The notes: generated from the sequence alone by a model not told the origin. Numbered from the stretch's first letter, positions 49,067-58,167 are shown. The stretch: 64,000 nt of DNA from Bradyrhizobium sp. 1(2017) (GCF_011602485.2 NZ_CP050022.2:4980001-5044000), one strand, 5' to 3'. Made by a program: numbers and translations.

Positions 49067-50068
49067 GTGATCGATCAGAAATGGAATGTGATGGTCACCG
49101 GTGGCGCCGGCTATGTCGGCAGCGTTCTGGTTCCCCGGCTGCTGGCAGCGGGACACAAGGTCACAGTGCTCGACCTCTTCATGTACGGCGACGACGTCTT
49201 CAATGCCGTTCGCGACAATCCGAACCTGCGCCTGATCAAGGGCGACATCCGCGATGAGGCCGCGATCAACGAATCCCTGCGCGGCAACAATGCGGTGATT
49301 CACCTCGCCTGCATCTCCAACGACCCATCGTTCGAACTGGACCCGGGCCTCGGAAAATCCATCAACTACGACTGCTTCCGGCCGATGGTGCGCGCCGCGA
49401 AGAAGGCCGGCATCAAGCGCTTCATCTATGCTTCCTCGTCGAGCGTCTATGGCATCAAGGACGAGGCCGAGGTGACCGAGGAACTGTCCTGCGAGCCGCT
49501 CACGGACTACTCCAAGTTCAAGGCGATGTGCGAGACCGATCTTGCCGACGAGGCCGCGTCCGGCTTCGTCACCTGCACGGTTCGCCCGGCCACGGTTTGC
49601 GGCTACGCTCCGCGCCAGCGGCTCGACGTCGTCGTCAACATCCTGACCAACCTGGCGGTCAACACCGGCCGCATTCGCGTGTTCGGCGGAACGCAGAAGC
49701 GGCCCAATCTGCACATCGAGGACATGTCCGCGGCCTATCTGTTCCTGCTTCAGCAGGACGACGCGAAGATCGACGGCAAGACCTACAACATCGGCTACGA
49801 AAACCACTCGCTGATGAAGATCGCCGACATCGTCAAATCGGTGGTCGGAAACAACGTCGACGTCGCCGTCGAGCCGACCGACGATCTGCGCTCCTACCAC
49901 GTCTCCTCGGAGAAGATCCGCCGCGAGCTCGGATTTGCGCCGACGCACACGATCGAACAGGCCGTGTCCGGACTCGTGGACGCCTTCAGGGGCGGTCGCC
50001 TGCCGAACTCGCTCAACGATCCCCGGTATTTCAACATCAAGATGATGCAGAACATCAGCCTGAAGTGA
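49067..50068 (+). CDS. NAD-dependent epimerase/dehydratase (extended SDR)
   Basis: The 333-residue extended SDR has TGGAGYVGSVLVPRLLAAG, ASSSSVYG and the catalytic YSKFK. It starts with GTG at 49067, supported by CTGGAGA 7 bases upstream and the lack of a nearby ATG. The middle segment (RPATVCGYAPRQRLDVVVN) is typical of the subgroup found with carbohydrate and heptose genes. It would act on the nucleotide sugar made by the preceding gene. Its stop overlaps the start of the HAD gene. Confidence 0.85.
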   Translation: MIDQKWNVMVTGGAGYVGSVLVPRLLAAGHKVTVLDLFMYGDDVFNAVRDNPNLRLIKGDIRDEAAINESLRGNNAVIHLACISNDPSFELDPGLGKSINYDCFRPMVRAAKKAGIKRFIYASSSSVYGIKDEAEVTEELSCEPLTDYSKFKAMCETDLADEAASGFVTCTVRPATVCGYAPRQRLDVVVNILTNLAVNTGRIRVFGGTQKRPNLHIEDMSAAYLFLLQQDDAKIDGKTYNIGYENHSLMKIADIVKSVVGNNVDVAVEPTDDLRSYHVSSEKIRRELGFAPTHTIEQAVSGLVDAFRGGRLPNSLNDPRYFNIKMMQNISLK

Positions 50069-50685
50069 GCGGCGTGCGGATCGGCATCGATTTCGACAAC
50101 ACGATCATCTGCTACGATAAGGTCTTTGCCGCCGTCGCGCGCCAGCGTGGGCTGGTGCCGGAAGGATGGGAGGGGCTGAAGACCGACGTGCGGGATCATC
50201 TGCGGTCCCGCGCGGGTGGCGAGCTTGCCTGGCAAGGCCTGCAAGGCTTCGTCTACGGCAAGGGAATTGGCGGCGCCGAGATCTATCCGGGCGTCCGCGA
50301 GTTCCTCTCAGCGTGCCGCGAGGCCGGCGCGAGCGTCTATGTCGTCAGCCACAAGACGCAGTTCGGCCATCAGGACCCCGACCGCGTCGACCTGCGCGAG
50401 GCCGCGCGCGGCTGGTTGCGAACCGCAGGCCTGACCGACACCGCCGGGGCGGCGCTGGCCGCGGGCAACATCTATTTCGAGGATACGCTTGCGGCCAAGG
50501 TGGAGCGGCTCGCGAGCCTGGGGCTCGATATCTTCATCGACGATCTCGTCGACGTCTTCGAGCAGCCGCATTTTCCGAAGGCGACGCGATCGATCCTGTT
50601 CACGCAGTCGCGGCCCCCTCACCCCGCCCATTGCGAGCCGTTCGCGACCTGGGCCGATATCTGCCGCGGAGTGTTCGCGGCATGA
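50065..50685 (+). CDS. HAD-superfamily hydrolase
   Basis: The 206-residue protein has HAD motif I (IGIDFDNTIICYD), a motif-II-like VVSHKTQF and the motif IV acidic pair (IFIDDLVDVFE). I take GTG 50065, which overlaps the preceding stop (GTGA); GTG 50074 is the alternative. It could be a sugar phosphatase like GmhB, which removes the 7-phosphate in ADP-heptose synthesis, although the sequence is not a standard GmhB. Its stop overlaps the next start by 4 bases. Confidence 0.75.
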   Translation: MSGVRIGIDFDNTIICYDKVFAAVARQRGLVPEGWEGLKTDVRDHLRSRAGGELAWQGLQGFVYGKGIGGAEIYPGVREFLSACREAGASVYVVSHKTQFGHQDPDRVDLREAARGWLRTAGLTDTAGAALAAGNIYFEDTLAAKVERLASLGLDIFIDDLVDVFEQPHFPKATRSILFTQSRPPHPAHCEPFATWADICRGVFAA

Positions 50686-51719
50686 GCGAGCCGGACATCA
50701 GCGCGCAGGATGCGGTCTCGATCGGCAGCCGCTTGGCCGGAGCGCGGGTCGCGGCCGCGCAACCGGCGCGGTCCGGCGGCAACAACCGGGTGTTTCGGCT
50801 CGAGATGGCGGAGGGATCGCCGCTCGCCCTCAAGCATTATCCATCCGACGGGCGCGATCGCCTCGGACAGGAATATGACGCGCTCTCGTTTCTGTCTCGC
50901 CACGGCATCACATCGACACCGCGGCCGATCGCGAAGGACGCAAATGCCTTCTGCGCGCTGTATCAATGGTTCGACGGCGATGCGGCCGTACTGCGCCCGC
51001 AGGATGACGATGCCGACCAGTTGGCCGATTTTCTCATCGAGCTTCAGAAGTTGCGCGAGGCCGAAGGCGCGCAGACTTTGCGAAACGCCTCGGCCAGCAT
51101 CTTCTCGCCCGAGGCGGCCATCGCCCAGTACGAGCAGCGTCTGGACGACTTGCAGCACGCATCGCAGGATCACCCGGACTTGCGCGCGTTCGTGGAGAAG
51201 AGCCTGGTTCCCAGCACGGCCATCGCGATCCGGCAACTCCGGAGACGCTATGCGGAACTGGGCCGGGATCCCGCAGCGGACCTGGCGCCCGCACATCGCG
51301 CCTTGAGCCCGTCGGATTTCGGACTGCACAACGCGTTGCGCGCCGATGACGGCAGGCTGCGCTTCATCGACTTCGAATATTTCGGCTGGGACGATCCGGT
51401 CAAGCTCGTGTCCGACACCGCAATCCATCCGGGCAGCGATCTGCCCGAGGCCAGCGCAAATCGATTGATCGAACGGCTCTCGCGTGCCTTCGAAGCTGGG
51501 GATGACGCGTTTGCGATCCGCCGTGACGTACTGTATCCTGTGTTCGGGGCGATTTGGTGCCTGATTGTCCTGAATGCCTATTTGCCGGAAAGCCGCTCCC
51601 GGCGTGCCCTGGCTGCGCAAGGTGGTGATCTGACGGTCCGCCTTGCCGGCCAGCTCGACAAAGCCCGCCGGCTCCATCAAACGATTTGCCAACGTGATCC
51701 AGATCTCACCCCACGCTGA
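50682..51719 (+). CDS. APH/choline-kinase-type phosphotransferase
   Basis: The 345-residue protein has a kinase-like fold: SGGNNRVFRLEM, a lysine in LALKHYPSD, a catalytic loop LSPSDFGLHNAL and the metal-binding DFE in RFIDFEYFGWDDP. Such proteins in sugar clusters phosphorylate sugars, choline or amino alcohols; antibiotic resistance is unlikely here. ATG 50682 overlaps the preceding HAD stop by 4 bases (ATGA), so a kinase and a phosphatase-like protein are made as a pair. Confidence 0.78.
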   Translation: MSEPDISAQDAVSIGSRLAGARVAAAQPARSGGNNRVFRLEMAEGSPLALKHYPSDGRDRLGQEYDALSFLSRHGITSTPRPIAKDANAFCALYQWFDGDAAVLRPQDDDADQLADFLIELQKLREAEGAQTLRNASASIFSPEAAIAQYEQRLDDLQHASQDHPDLRAFVEKSLVPSTAIAIRQLRRRYAELGRDPAADLAPAHRALSPSDFGLHNALRADDGRLRFIDFEYFGWDDPVKLVSDTAIHPGSDLPEASANRLIERLSRAFEAGDDAFAIRRDVLYPVFGAIWCLIVLNAYLPESRSRRALAAQGGDLTVRLAGQLDKARRLHQTICQRDPDLTPR

Positions 51720-52542
51720 AGCCGCCCTCACCTGCACGCTGGACGAGCGCAGCCTTTACTTGCGCCGCCTGGTACTCGGTTCTGTCCGCTCGGCGGGACG
51801 CGGACATGTCGGTCCTGCTCTGTCGCTGATCGAGATGGTCCGCGTGCTCTACGACGACGTGCTGCGGATCGATCCGAAAAATCCGCGCGATCCCCATCGC
51901 GATCGCGCGATCCTCAGCAAGGGACACGGTTGCCTGGCGCTTTATGCGCTATTGGCCGATCGCGGCTTCTTTCCGTTGTCGGAGCTCGACGGCTTCTGCG
52001 GCCCCGACAGCATCCTGGGCGGACATCCCGAATACGGCATGGTGCCCGGAGTCGAGGCCTCGACCGGCGCGCTTGGCCATGGCCTGTCGATCGGTGTCGG
52101 CCTCGCGCTCGCCGCACGCATGCGCGAGCGTACCTACCGGACCTTCGTGCTGCTCGGCGACGGCGAGATCAACGAGGGATCGGTGTGGGAAGCCGCCATG
52201 GGCGCGGCCAAGCACGGGCTCGACAATCTGGTCGCGCTGATCGACTACAACAAGCTGCAGAGCTACGGCCCGACCGACTACGTCCTGCCGCTGGAGCCGC
52301 TCGCGGACAAATGGCGCAGCTTCGGGTTCGCCGTGCAGGAGCTGAACGGCCACGACGTCGGCGCCCTGCGCACTGTCCTCAAGCAGGTTCCGGCCGTTCC
52401 GGGCAAGCCCACGGCGATCATCTGCCATACCGTCAAGGGCAAGGGTCTGCCGCCGGCGGAATCCAACGCCGATTGGCATCACAAGAACAAGCTGACCGAC
52501 AGCGAGCTCGACGCCATTCGCGTCGCCGTCGGCGATTTTTGA
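51694..52542 (+). CDS. Transketolase, N-terminal (TPP-binding) subunit
   Basis: The 282-residue subunit has SKGHGCLALYALLADRG, GHGLSIGVGLALA and the thiamine-diphosphate/Mg motif GDGEINEGSVWEAAMGAAKHG. The start is uncertain: GTG 51694 overlaps the kinase gene by 26 bases, and an in-frame ATG at 51643 would overlap by 77. With the next gene it makes a split transketolase that moves two-carbon units between sugar phosphates or extends an unusual sugar. Split forms outside the pentose pathway often belong to sugar-specialised clusters. Confidence 0.88.
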   Translation: MIQISPHAEAALTCTLDERSLYLRRLVLGSVRSAGRGHVGPALSLIEMVRVLYDDVLRIDPKNPRDPHRDRAILSKGHGCLALYALLADRGFFPLSELDGFCGPDSILGGHPEYGMVPGVEASTGALGHGLSIGVGLALAARMRERTYRTFVLLGDGEINEGSVWEAAMGAAKHGLDNLVALIDYNKLQSYGPTDYVLPLEPLADKWRSFGFAVQELNGHDVGALRTVLKQVPAVPGKPTAIICHTVKGKGLPPAESNADWHHKNKLTDSELDAIRVAVGDF

Positions 52543-52552
52543 TCGGCTCCCC

Positions 52553-53512
52553 ATGCGCAACACAGCCATGAACATGGTCCACAAGCTCGCCGCGCGCGAC
52601 GAGCGGGTGCTTTACATCGGCTCCGATCCCGGCGCGGGCACCTTGCGCGCGATGAGCAAGGAGTTTCCCAAGCGCCATCTGATCGAGGGCATTTCGGAAG
52701 CGCACATCATCGGCATGTCGGCAGGTCTCGCGATGGAGGGCTTCGTGCCCTACGTCAACACCATCGCGACCTTCCTCACCCGCCGCTGCTACGAGCAGGT
52801 GGCCGTCGACCTCTGCCTGCACAACCTTCCGGTGCGGCTGATCGCCAATGGCGGCGGGCTCGTCTACGCGCCGCTCGGCCCGACCCACCAGGCGATCGAA
52901 GACATCGCGATCATGCGGGCGCTGCCGAACATGACGGTGATCTGCCCATGCGATGCCGACGAAGCGGCGCGCATGATGGAGCAGACGCTCGACTGGACCG
53001 GCCCGATCTACATCCGGCTCGGCAAAGGCGGCGACGCCATCGTCTCCAAGGCCGAGCACGGCTTCGAAATTGGCAAGGCCATCCTGATGCGGCCGCCGGG
53101 CGACGTCCTCATGGTGACGACAGGCATCATGCTGCAGCGGGCCCTCGCCGCAGCCGACCTGCTGGCCGCGCAAGGCATTCGCGCCGGCATCCTGCACATG
53201 CACACGGTGAAGCCGCTCGACACCGCGGCGCTGCTGCAAGCGATCCGCGGCGTCAAGCTGGTGGCAACGCTGGAGGAGCACGTGCCCTCCGGCGGCCTCG
53301 GCAGCGCTGTCGCCGAGGCGCTGATCGACAAGCTCGGTTCGGGTCTGCCCGCGATGCTGCGGCTGTCGCTGCCGGACCGCTTCATGCACAATTATGGTTC
53401 GCAGGATTCGCTGCTGAAGAAGCACGGCCTTTCCGCGAGCGCCATCGCGACCTCGATCGAGCGGACGCTTGCCGGCTCGCCCACCTCTTCCCCTCAACTT
53501 CATTCCACCTGA
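52553..53512 (+). CDS. Transketolase, C-terminal (pyrimidine-binding) subunit
   Basis: The 319-residue subunit has the cofactor-activating glutamate in EGISEAHIIGMSAGLAMEG, GPTHQAIEDIAIMRALPNM and a C-terminal domain ending LPDRFMHNYGSQDSLLKKHG. It begins 10 bases after the N-terminal subunit and should form a hetero-tetramer with it. Fused transketolases of central metabolism are about 650 residues, so this split pair is a separate enzyme. Confidence 0.9.
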   Translation: MRNTAMNMVHKLAARDERVLYIGSDPGAGTLRAMSKEFPKRHLIEGISEAHIIGMSAGLAMEGFVPYVNTIATFLTRRCYEQVAVDLCLHNLPVRLIANGGGLVYAPLGPTHQAIEDIAIMRALPNMTVICPCDADEAARMMEQTLDWTGPIYIRLGKGGDAIVSKAEHGFEIGKAILMRPPGDVLMVTTGIMLQRALAAADLLAAQGIRAGILHMHTVKPLDTAALLQAIRGVKLVATLEEHVPSGGLGSAVAEALIDKLGSGLPAMLRLSLPDRFMHNYGSQDSLLKKHGLSASAIATSIERTLAGSPTSSPQLHST

Positions 53513-53520
53513 CGGGTCAC

Positions 53521-54627
53521 ATGTACGACGTTCGATATTCCTATCTGCTCGAGCAATTCGCCGACCCCGCTCCGATCCTGGCCGAGATCGGCCGCCTGGT
53601 GGCGACCGGCGATTTCACCCTTGGCAAGCCGGTCGCCGAATTCGAGCGCCGCTTTGCCGAACTGATCGGCGTGCGTCACGCCATCGGCGTCGGATCGGGC
53701 ACCGACGCGCTCAAGCTGCCGCTCAAGGCGCTCGGCATCGGCCATGGCGACGAGGTCATCACGGCCGCCAACACGTTCATCGCGACCGTCGGCGCCATCG
53801 CGGAGACCGGCGCAACGCCCGTGCTGGTCGACTGCGACGATTCCTTCTGCATGAACGTCGACCAGGTCGAAGCCGCCATCACCAAGAAGACCAAGGCGAT
53901 CATGCCGGTTCAGCTCACCGGCGAGGTCACCGACATGGGCAAGCTGATGGCGATCGCCCAGCGCCACAATCTCCCGGTCGTCGAGGACGCCTGCCAGGGC
54001 ATCCTGTCCGAGTTTGCCGGCAAGCGCTCCGGCACCCACGGCATCGCCGCGGGCTTCTCCCTGCATCCGCTCAAGAACCTCAACGTCTGGGGCGATGCCG
54101 GCGTCGTCGTCACCAATGACGACGGGATGAACGAAAAGCTCCGCCTCATCCGCAATCACGGCATGAAGAACCGCGACGAGATCGCGATCCTCGGCTGCAA
54201 TTCGCGGCTGGACTCGCTCCAGGCGGTGGTCGGCAATTGGCTGATCGGCCAGACCAGCGAGATCACGCGGCGCCGGATCGAGAACGCAGCCTATTACGAT
54301 GCGGGCCTCGCCGGTCTGCCCGGCCTGCGCATCCCGCCGCGCCGGCCCAACGTGAAGCACGTCTACCACCTCTACATGGTGTTCGCCGAGCGCCGCGACG
54401 AGCTCTACAAATACTGCCTGGACAACGGCATCGAGGCCAAGATCCACTATCCGATCCCGCTCTATCAGCAGGAAGGCCTCAAGCATCTCGGCTACGCCCC
54501 GGGCACCTTCCCGGTCACCGATCGCCATGCGAAGGAAGTCATCAGCTTCCCCGTCGACCAGCATCTGGCACGCGCGCAGCAGGATCGCGTCATCGAAACC
54601 GTTCGGAAGTTCTGCCATGGACGCTGA
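53521..54627 (+). CDS. DegT/DnrJ/EryC1/StrS-family aminotransferase (first of two)
   Basis: The 368-residue PLP-dependent protein has GVGSGTDALKLPLKALGIG, AANTFIATVGAIAETGATPVLVD, the Asp near EDACQG and the PLP lysine in SLHPLKNLNVWGDAG. Family members add an amino group to C3, C4 or C5 of NDP-keto-sugars. ATG 53521 follows the transketolase by 8 bases. The next gene is a paralogue that overlaps it by 11 bases. Confidence 0.9.
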   Translation: MYDVRYSYLLEQFADPAPILAEIGRLVATGDFTLGKPVAEFERRFAELIGVRHAIGVGSGTDALKLPLKALGIGHGDEVITAANTFIATVGAIAETGATPVLVDCDDSFCMNVDQVEAAITKKTKAIMPVQLTGEVTDMGKLMAIAQRHNLPVVEDACQGILSEFAGKRSGTHGIAAGFSLHPLKNLNVWGDAGVVVTNDDGMNEKLRLIRNHGMKNRDEIAILGCNSRLDSLQAVVGNWLIGQTSEITRRRIENAAYYDAGLAGLPGLRIPPRRPNVKHVYHLYMVFAERRDELYKYCLDNGIEAKIHYPIPLYQQEGLKHLGYAPGTFPVTDRHAKEVISFPVDQHLARAQQDRVIETVRKFCHGR

Positions 54628-55735
54628 CACCGGCCACCGGCGCATCGGTTACGTCAACCTTCCCGCGCAATTCGAGGAAGAACGCGCCGAGATCATGCAG
54701 GCAGTCGAGGGCGTGTTTTCCCGCGGCGACTTCATCGGTGGCGCCGCGGTCGGAAAGCTCGAGGAGGAGTTGTCCGCCTATCTCGGCTCGCCGCATGTGG
54801 TGACGCTGAATTCCGGCACGGACGCGCTGATCCTCGCCATGCGGGCGCTCGACATCGGCCCCGGCGACGAGGTCATCACCCCGCCGAATTCGTTCGTGGC
54901 ATCGACCGCCGCGATCATCGCGGTCGGCGCCACGCCGGTGTTTGCGGACGTGCTGCCGGACCAGAACATCGATCCGGCCGCGGTCGAAGCCGCCGTCACC
55001 CCGCGGACCAAGGCGATCATGCCGGTGCACCTGACCGGGCGCATGGCCGACATGAACCCACTGATGGCGATCGCGAGCAAGCACGCCCTCGCCGTGATCG
55101 AGGACAGCGCGCAGGCCGTCGGCTCGACCTACGACGGCCGCATGAGCGGCACCATGGGAACGTTCGGCTGCTTCTCCGCGCATCCGCTGAAGAATCTCAA
55201 TGCTGCGGGCGACGCCGGATTTCTCGTCACCGCCGACGCAGAGATGGCCGCGCGCATCCGCCGCCTCCGCAATCACGGCTTGATCAACCGCAGCGACGTC
55301 CAGGAATGGGGCATCGTGTCGCGGCTCGACACGCTCCAGGCCGAGGTGCTGCGCATCCGCCTGCGCCACCTGCCCTCCGTGATCGAACGCCGGCGGCGCA
55401 ACTCCGCGCAATATCGAGCAGAGCTCGACGGCTTACCGCTGTTCATTCCGCCCTGCCGCAACATCGAGTTCAATACCTTCCACACCTTCGTCGTGCAGAC
55501 CGACCGTCGCAACGACTTCCAGAAATATCTTGCCGACAAGGGCATCGAGACCGCGATCCACTATCCGGTACCGATCCACCTCCAGCCCTCGGCGGCGCAT
55601 CTGGGGCACGGACGCGGCGCGTTCCCGGTGACGGAACGGCAGGCGGATCAGATCCTCACCCTCCCGATCAACCAGTTCCTCTCGGCCTCCGACATCAGCT
55701 ATATTTGCGCGACCGCTCGGGAGTATTTTGCATGA
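54617..55735 (+). CDS. DegT/DnrJ/EryC1/StrS-family aminotransferase (second of two)
   Basis: The 372-residue protein has TLNSGTDALILAMRALDIG, PPNSFVASTAAIIAVGATPVFAD, EDSAQAVGSTYDG and the PLP lysine in SAHPLKNLNAAGDAGF. It resembles the preceding gene throughout but is clearly diverged, so the two probably act on different positions or form a hetero-dimer. ATG 54617 overlaps the first gene by 11 bases; a frame from 54527 is an artefact of that overlap. Confidence 0.9.
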   Translation: MDADTGHRRIGYVNLPAQFEEERAEIMQAVEGVFSRGDFIGGAAVGKLEEELSAYLGSPHVVTLNSGTDALILAMRALDIGPGDEVITPPNSFVASTAAIIAVGATPVFADVLPDQNIDPAAVEAAVTPRTKAIMPVHLTGRMADMNPLMAIASKHALAVIEDSAQAVGSTYDGRMSGTMGTFGCFSAHPLKNLNAAGDAGFLVTADAEMAARIRRLRNHGLINRSDVQEWGIVSRLDTLQAEVLRIRLRHLPSVIERRRRNSAQYRAELDGLPLFIPPCRNIEFNTFHTFVVQTDRRNDFQKYLADKGIETAIHYPVPIHLQPSAAHLGHGRGAFPVTERQADQILTLPINQFLSASDISYICATAREYFA

Positions 55736-56538
55736 CGGATACGGCTTTCCTCCAGGCCGACGAGCAGGCGCTGGCGCAGCGTTTCATCGACGACGGCTTC
55801 GTCACCACGCCGGCCGACGACCGCGCCGGGCTTGACCGGATCCAGCGCCGGGCCGCCGAGCTCGCGGCGAACTATCTGAAGCTGCCGCACAGCAACGACC
55901 CCTACGCGATGCTGGACACCATCCATACGCGCGTGAGCGTGGACGATCTCAACGGACTGCGGCTGCACGTCTTCAACGGCCTCAATGCCGAGCCCTGGTT
56001 CCGGCCGACCTATTTCCGCCTCGCACGCTCGACGATCGAAACCATCGTCGGCAACGAGCTCTGCATGCAACGCCGTGTCAACCTCAGCATCCAGATGCCC
56101 GGTGACGATTCCTCGCTGCTCGCCACCCATTCCGACGTCTGGTCCGGCGATTCGCCCTTCGAGGTCGTGGTCTGGGTGCCGCTGGTAGACGTCCACCGCA
56201 CCAAGGCGATGTATCTGCTGCCCCCGTCCCTGAACGGCGACATGCAGGACCGGATGGCAAGCCTGCGCAGCGCCGAGGAGCTGTACAAGACGATCAAGCC
56301 GCACGCGACCTTCATCGAGATTCCCTACGGTCACGTGATGCTGTTCAACCAGACCCTGATGCACGGTAATCGCATCAACGAGGAGCCCGGCACCCGCTGG
56401 AGCATGAATTGCCGCTTCAAGAGCATCATGTCGCCCTACGCGGACAAGCGCTTTGGCGAGTTCTTCGAGCCGATCCTGCTGCGCCCGGCGACACGGGTCG
56501 GCATGCAATACAAGCTGCCGGGAGGCTTCCATGGCTGA
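55732..56538 (+). CDS. 2-oxoglutarate/Fe(II) oxygenase-like protein of the 'sporadic carbohydrate cluster' type
   Basis: The 268-residue protein has the facial triad spacing of Fe(II)/2-oxoglutarate oxygenases: HSD in LATHSDVWSGDSPFEVVVW, a distal His in LFNQTLMHGNRINEEPG and an Arg in TRWSMNCRF. It resembles phytanoyl-CoA-dioxygenase relatives found in the cluster type known from Leptospira. It would hydroxylate or oxidise a sugar intermediate. ATG 55732 overlaps the aminotransferase stop by 4 bases. Confidence 0.72.
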   Translation: MTDTAFLQADEQALAQRFIDDGFVTTPADDRAGLDRIQRRAAELAANYLKLPHSNDPYAMLDTIHTRVSVDDLNGLRLHVFNGLNAEPWFRPTYFRLARSTIETIVGNELCMQRRVNLSIQMPGDDSSLLATHSDVWSGDSPFEVVVWVPLVDVHRTKAMYLLPPSLNGDMQDRMASLRSAEELYKTIKPHATFIEIPYGHVMLFNQTLMHGNRINEEPGTRWSMNCRFKSIMSPYADKRFGEFFEPILLRPATRVGMQYKLPGGFHG

Positions 56539-56923
56539 GCGAGCCGGCCATCGCGGCTACATCGGCGCCCGGCCGCTGAACGGCAGCCGCACCCCACAGC
56601 ACGTCCAGAACATCGTGATCCGCGACTACGCGCGGCGGAAAAACCTGCAATACCTGCTCAGCGCCGTCGAACACATCATGCCCGGCAGCTACATGGTGCT
56701 CGAGGACATCGTGGACGAGCTGCCCCGCCTGAACGGCCTGATCCTCTACAGCATCTTCATGCTTCCGCCCGAAGAGGCACGGCGGCGGGAGATCTACGAG
56801 CGCGTGCTGCGCGAGGGCTGCAATCTGCATGCGGCCGTCGAGGAGATTTCTCTTTCCTCGCGGAACGACATCCAGGCCGTCGAGGACATCCTGCTCGTCA
56901 ACAAATTCGCGACCATCCTGTGA
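56531..56923 (+). CDS. LIC12192-family sporadic carbohydrate cluster protein
   Basis: The 130-residue protein starts HRGYIGARPLNGSRTPQHVQNIVIRDYARRKNL, which I recognise as the family named after Leptospira LIC12192, with the later VEHIMPGSYMVLEDIVDELP and YSIFMLPPE. Its function is unknown; it is a marker of this cluster type. It overlaps the oxygenase gene by 8 bases. No signal peptide or membrane helix is seen, so it is probably cytoplasmic. Confidence 0.75.
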   Translation: MAERAGHRGYIGARPLNGSRTPQHVQNIVIRDYARRKNLQYLLSAVEHIMPGSYMVLEDIVDELPRLNGLILYSIFMLPPEEARRREIYERVLREGCNLHAAVEEISLSSRNDIQAVEDILLVNKFATIL

Positions 56924-56948
56924 CGATGCTGCGGACCGGTTGACGATC

Positions 56949-57614
56949 ATGGCCGAGATCAACCTACTCCAGCCGATGCACGCATCGACCAAGCGCAACT
57001 ACGTTCAGCGCGTGGTCGAGCACGACAAGGCCGAATCCGCCACCGTGGCCCGGCAATGGGGCCGCGACTATTGGGACGGCGACCGCCGCTATGGCTATGG
57101 CGGCTATCGCTACGACGGACGGTGGCGACCGCTCGCGCAGACCCTGATCGACCGCTACGGGATCAAGCCCGGCATGAGCGTGCTCGATGTCGGCTGCGGC
57201 AAGGGCTACCTGCTCTACGAGTTCAGTCAGCTGGTGCCCAACCTCACCATCGCCGGCATCGACATCTCCGACTACGGCATCGCGAACGCCAAGGAGGAGG
57301 TGCGGCCGCAATTGCAGGTCGGCAGCGCGGTCGAGCTACCCTACCCCGACCACAGCTTCGACCTCGTGGTCTCACTCGGCGTGCTCCACAACCTTCCGCT
57401 CGAGGACGTGTTTCGCGCGGTGACGGAGATCGAGCGCGTCGGGCGCGGCGCCTCGAAATATCTGATGGTGGAATCGTTCCGCAACGAGAGCGAGAAGGCC
57501 AACCTGCTCTATTGGCAGCTCACTTGCCTGAGCTTCCACGGTCCGGAAACCTGGGCCTGGATCTACGACAAATGCGGATACCGGGGCGACCATGGGTTCA
57601 TCTTCTTCGAATGA
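56949..57614 (+). CDS. Class I SAM-dependent methyltransferase
   Basis: The 221-residue protein has motif I SVLDVGCGKGYLLYEFSQ, GIDISDYGIANAKEE, and LPYPDHSFDLVVSLGVLHNLP. It is likely to methylate a sugar hydroxyl or amino group, given the context. ATG 56949 is 25 bases past the LIC12192-type gene. Its end overlaps the next gene by 23 bases. Confidence 0.85.
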   Translation: MAEINLLQPMHASTKRNYVQRVVEHDKAESATVARQWGRDYWDGDRRYGYGGYRYDGRWRPLAQTLIDRYGIKPGMSVLDVGCGKGYLLYEFSQLVPNLTIAGIDISDYGIANAKEEVRPQLQVGSAVELPYPDHSFDLVVSLGVLHNLPLEDVFRAVTEIERVGRGASKYLMVESFRNESEKANLLYWQLTCLSFHGPETWAWIYDKCGYRGDHGFIFFE

Positions 57615-58167
57615 AGCCGGCCTGCGCCGGCCGACCTCGCTGCGCGCGCAGAATCCGGAAGTCTATTATTCGGACGACGTCATCGTCACGGCGGACGACG
57701 CCACGATCGCGGAACTGAAGCGCATCGCCGCCGGCAATCCGCGCCTGCGCAGCCGGCTGTGCACGCATCCGGACCCTTCGTCCGGCCTGCACGAGATGCT
57801 GATCGTGCATCATCGCGAGGCCTATGTCCGGCCCCACAAGCATTTTGGCAAACCTGAATCGTTTCACCTGATCGAGGGCACCGCCCAGGTCGTGATCTTC
57901 GAGGATGACGGCCGCATTCGCGACGTGCTCGATATGGCGCCCTACGGCCAGGGCGCCCTGTGCTATTATCGGATGCCCGAAAAGGTCTTCCATTCGATCC
58001 TGATCACCTCGGAGTGGCTGGTGTTTCACGAAACCACCGCCGGCCCGTTCGATCCCTCCCGGACCGCCTTTCCCGACTGGGCCCCCGACGGCGGCGATGC
58101 CGCCGCCGTCCTGGCTTATGTGGCGAAAACTGGCATGCTCGCTGCCGAGCATCTGGCGAGAAAATAG
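57592..58167 (+). CDS. Cupin protein, WbuC-like
   Basis: The 191-residue protein has a cupin barrel of the WbuC type: LHEMLIVHHREAYVRPHKHFGKPESFHLIEGTAQVVIFEDDG (in part: VRPHKHFGKPESFHLIEG), with His-Glu-His metal ligands. WbuC relatives occur in O-antigen clusters, with no firm reaction; sugar isomerisation or a binding role is possible. It starts within the methyltransferase gene (23-base overlap). Confidence 0.75.
   Translation: MGSSSSNEAGLRRPTSLRAQNPEVYYSDDVIVTADDATIAELKRIAAGNPRLRSRLCTHPDPSSGLHEMLIVHHREAYVRPHKHFGKPESFHLIEGTAQVVIFEDDGRIRDVLDMAPYGQGALCYYRMPEKVFHSILITSEWLVFHETTAGPFDPSRTAFPDWAPDGGDAAAVLAYVAKTGMLAAEHLARK

Noticed and set aside
50682-51719. Aminoglycoside resistance kinase
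   Set aside because: The fold is shared, but the position inside a sugar operon with ATGA coupling on its left side points to a sugar or amino-alcohol substrate.
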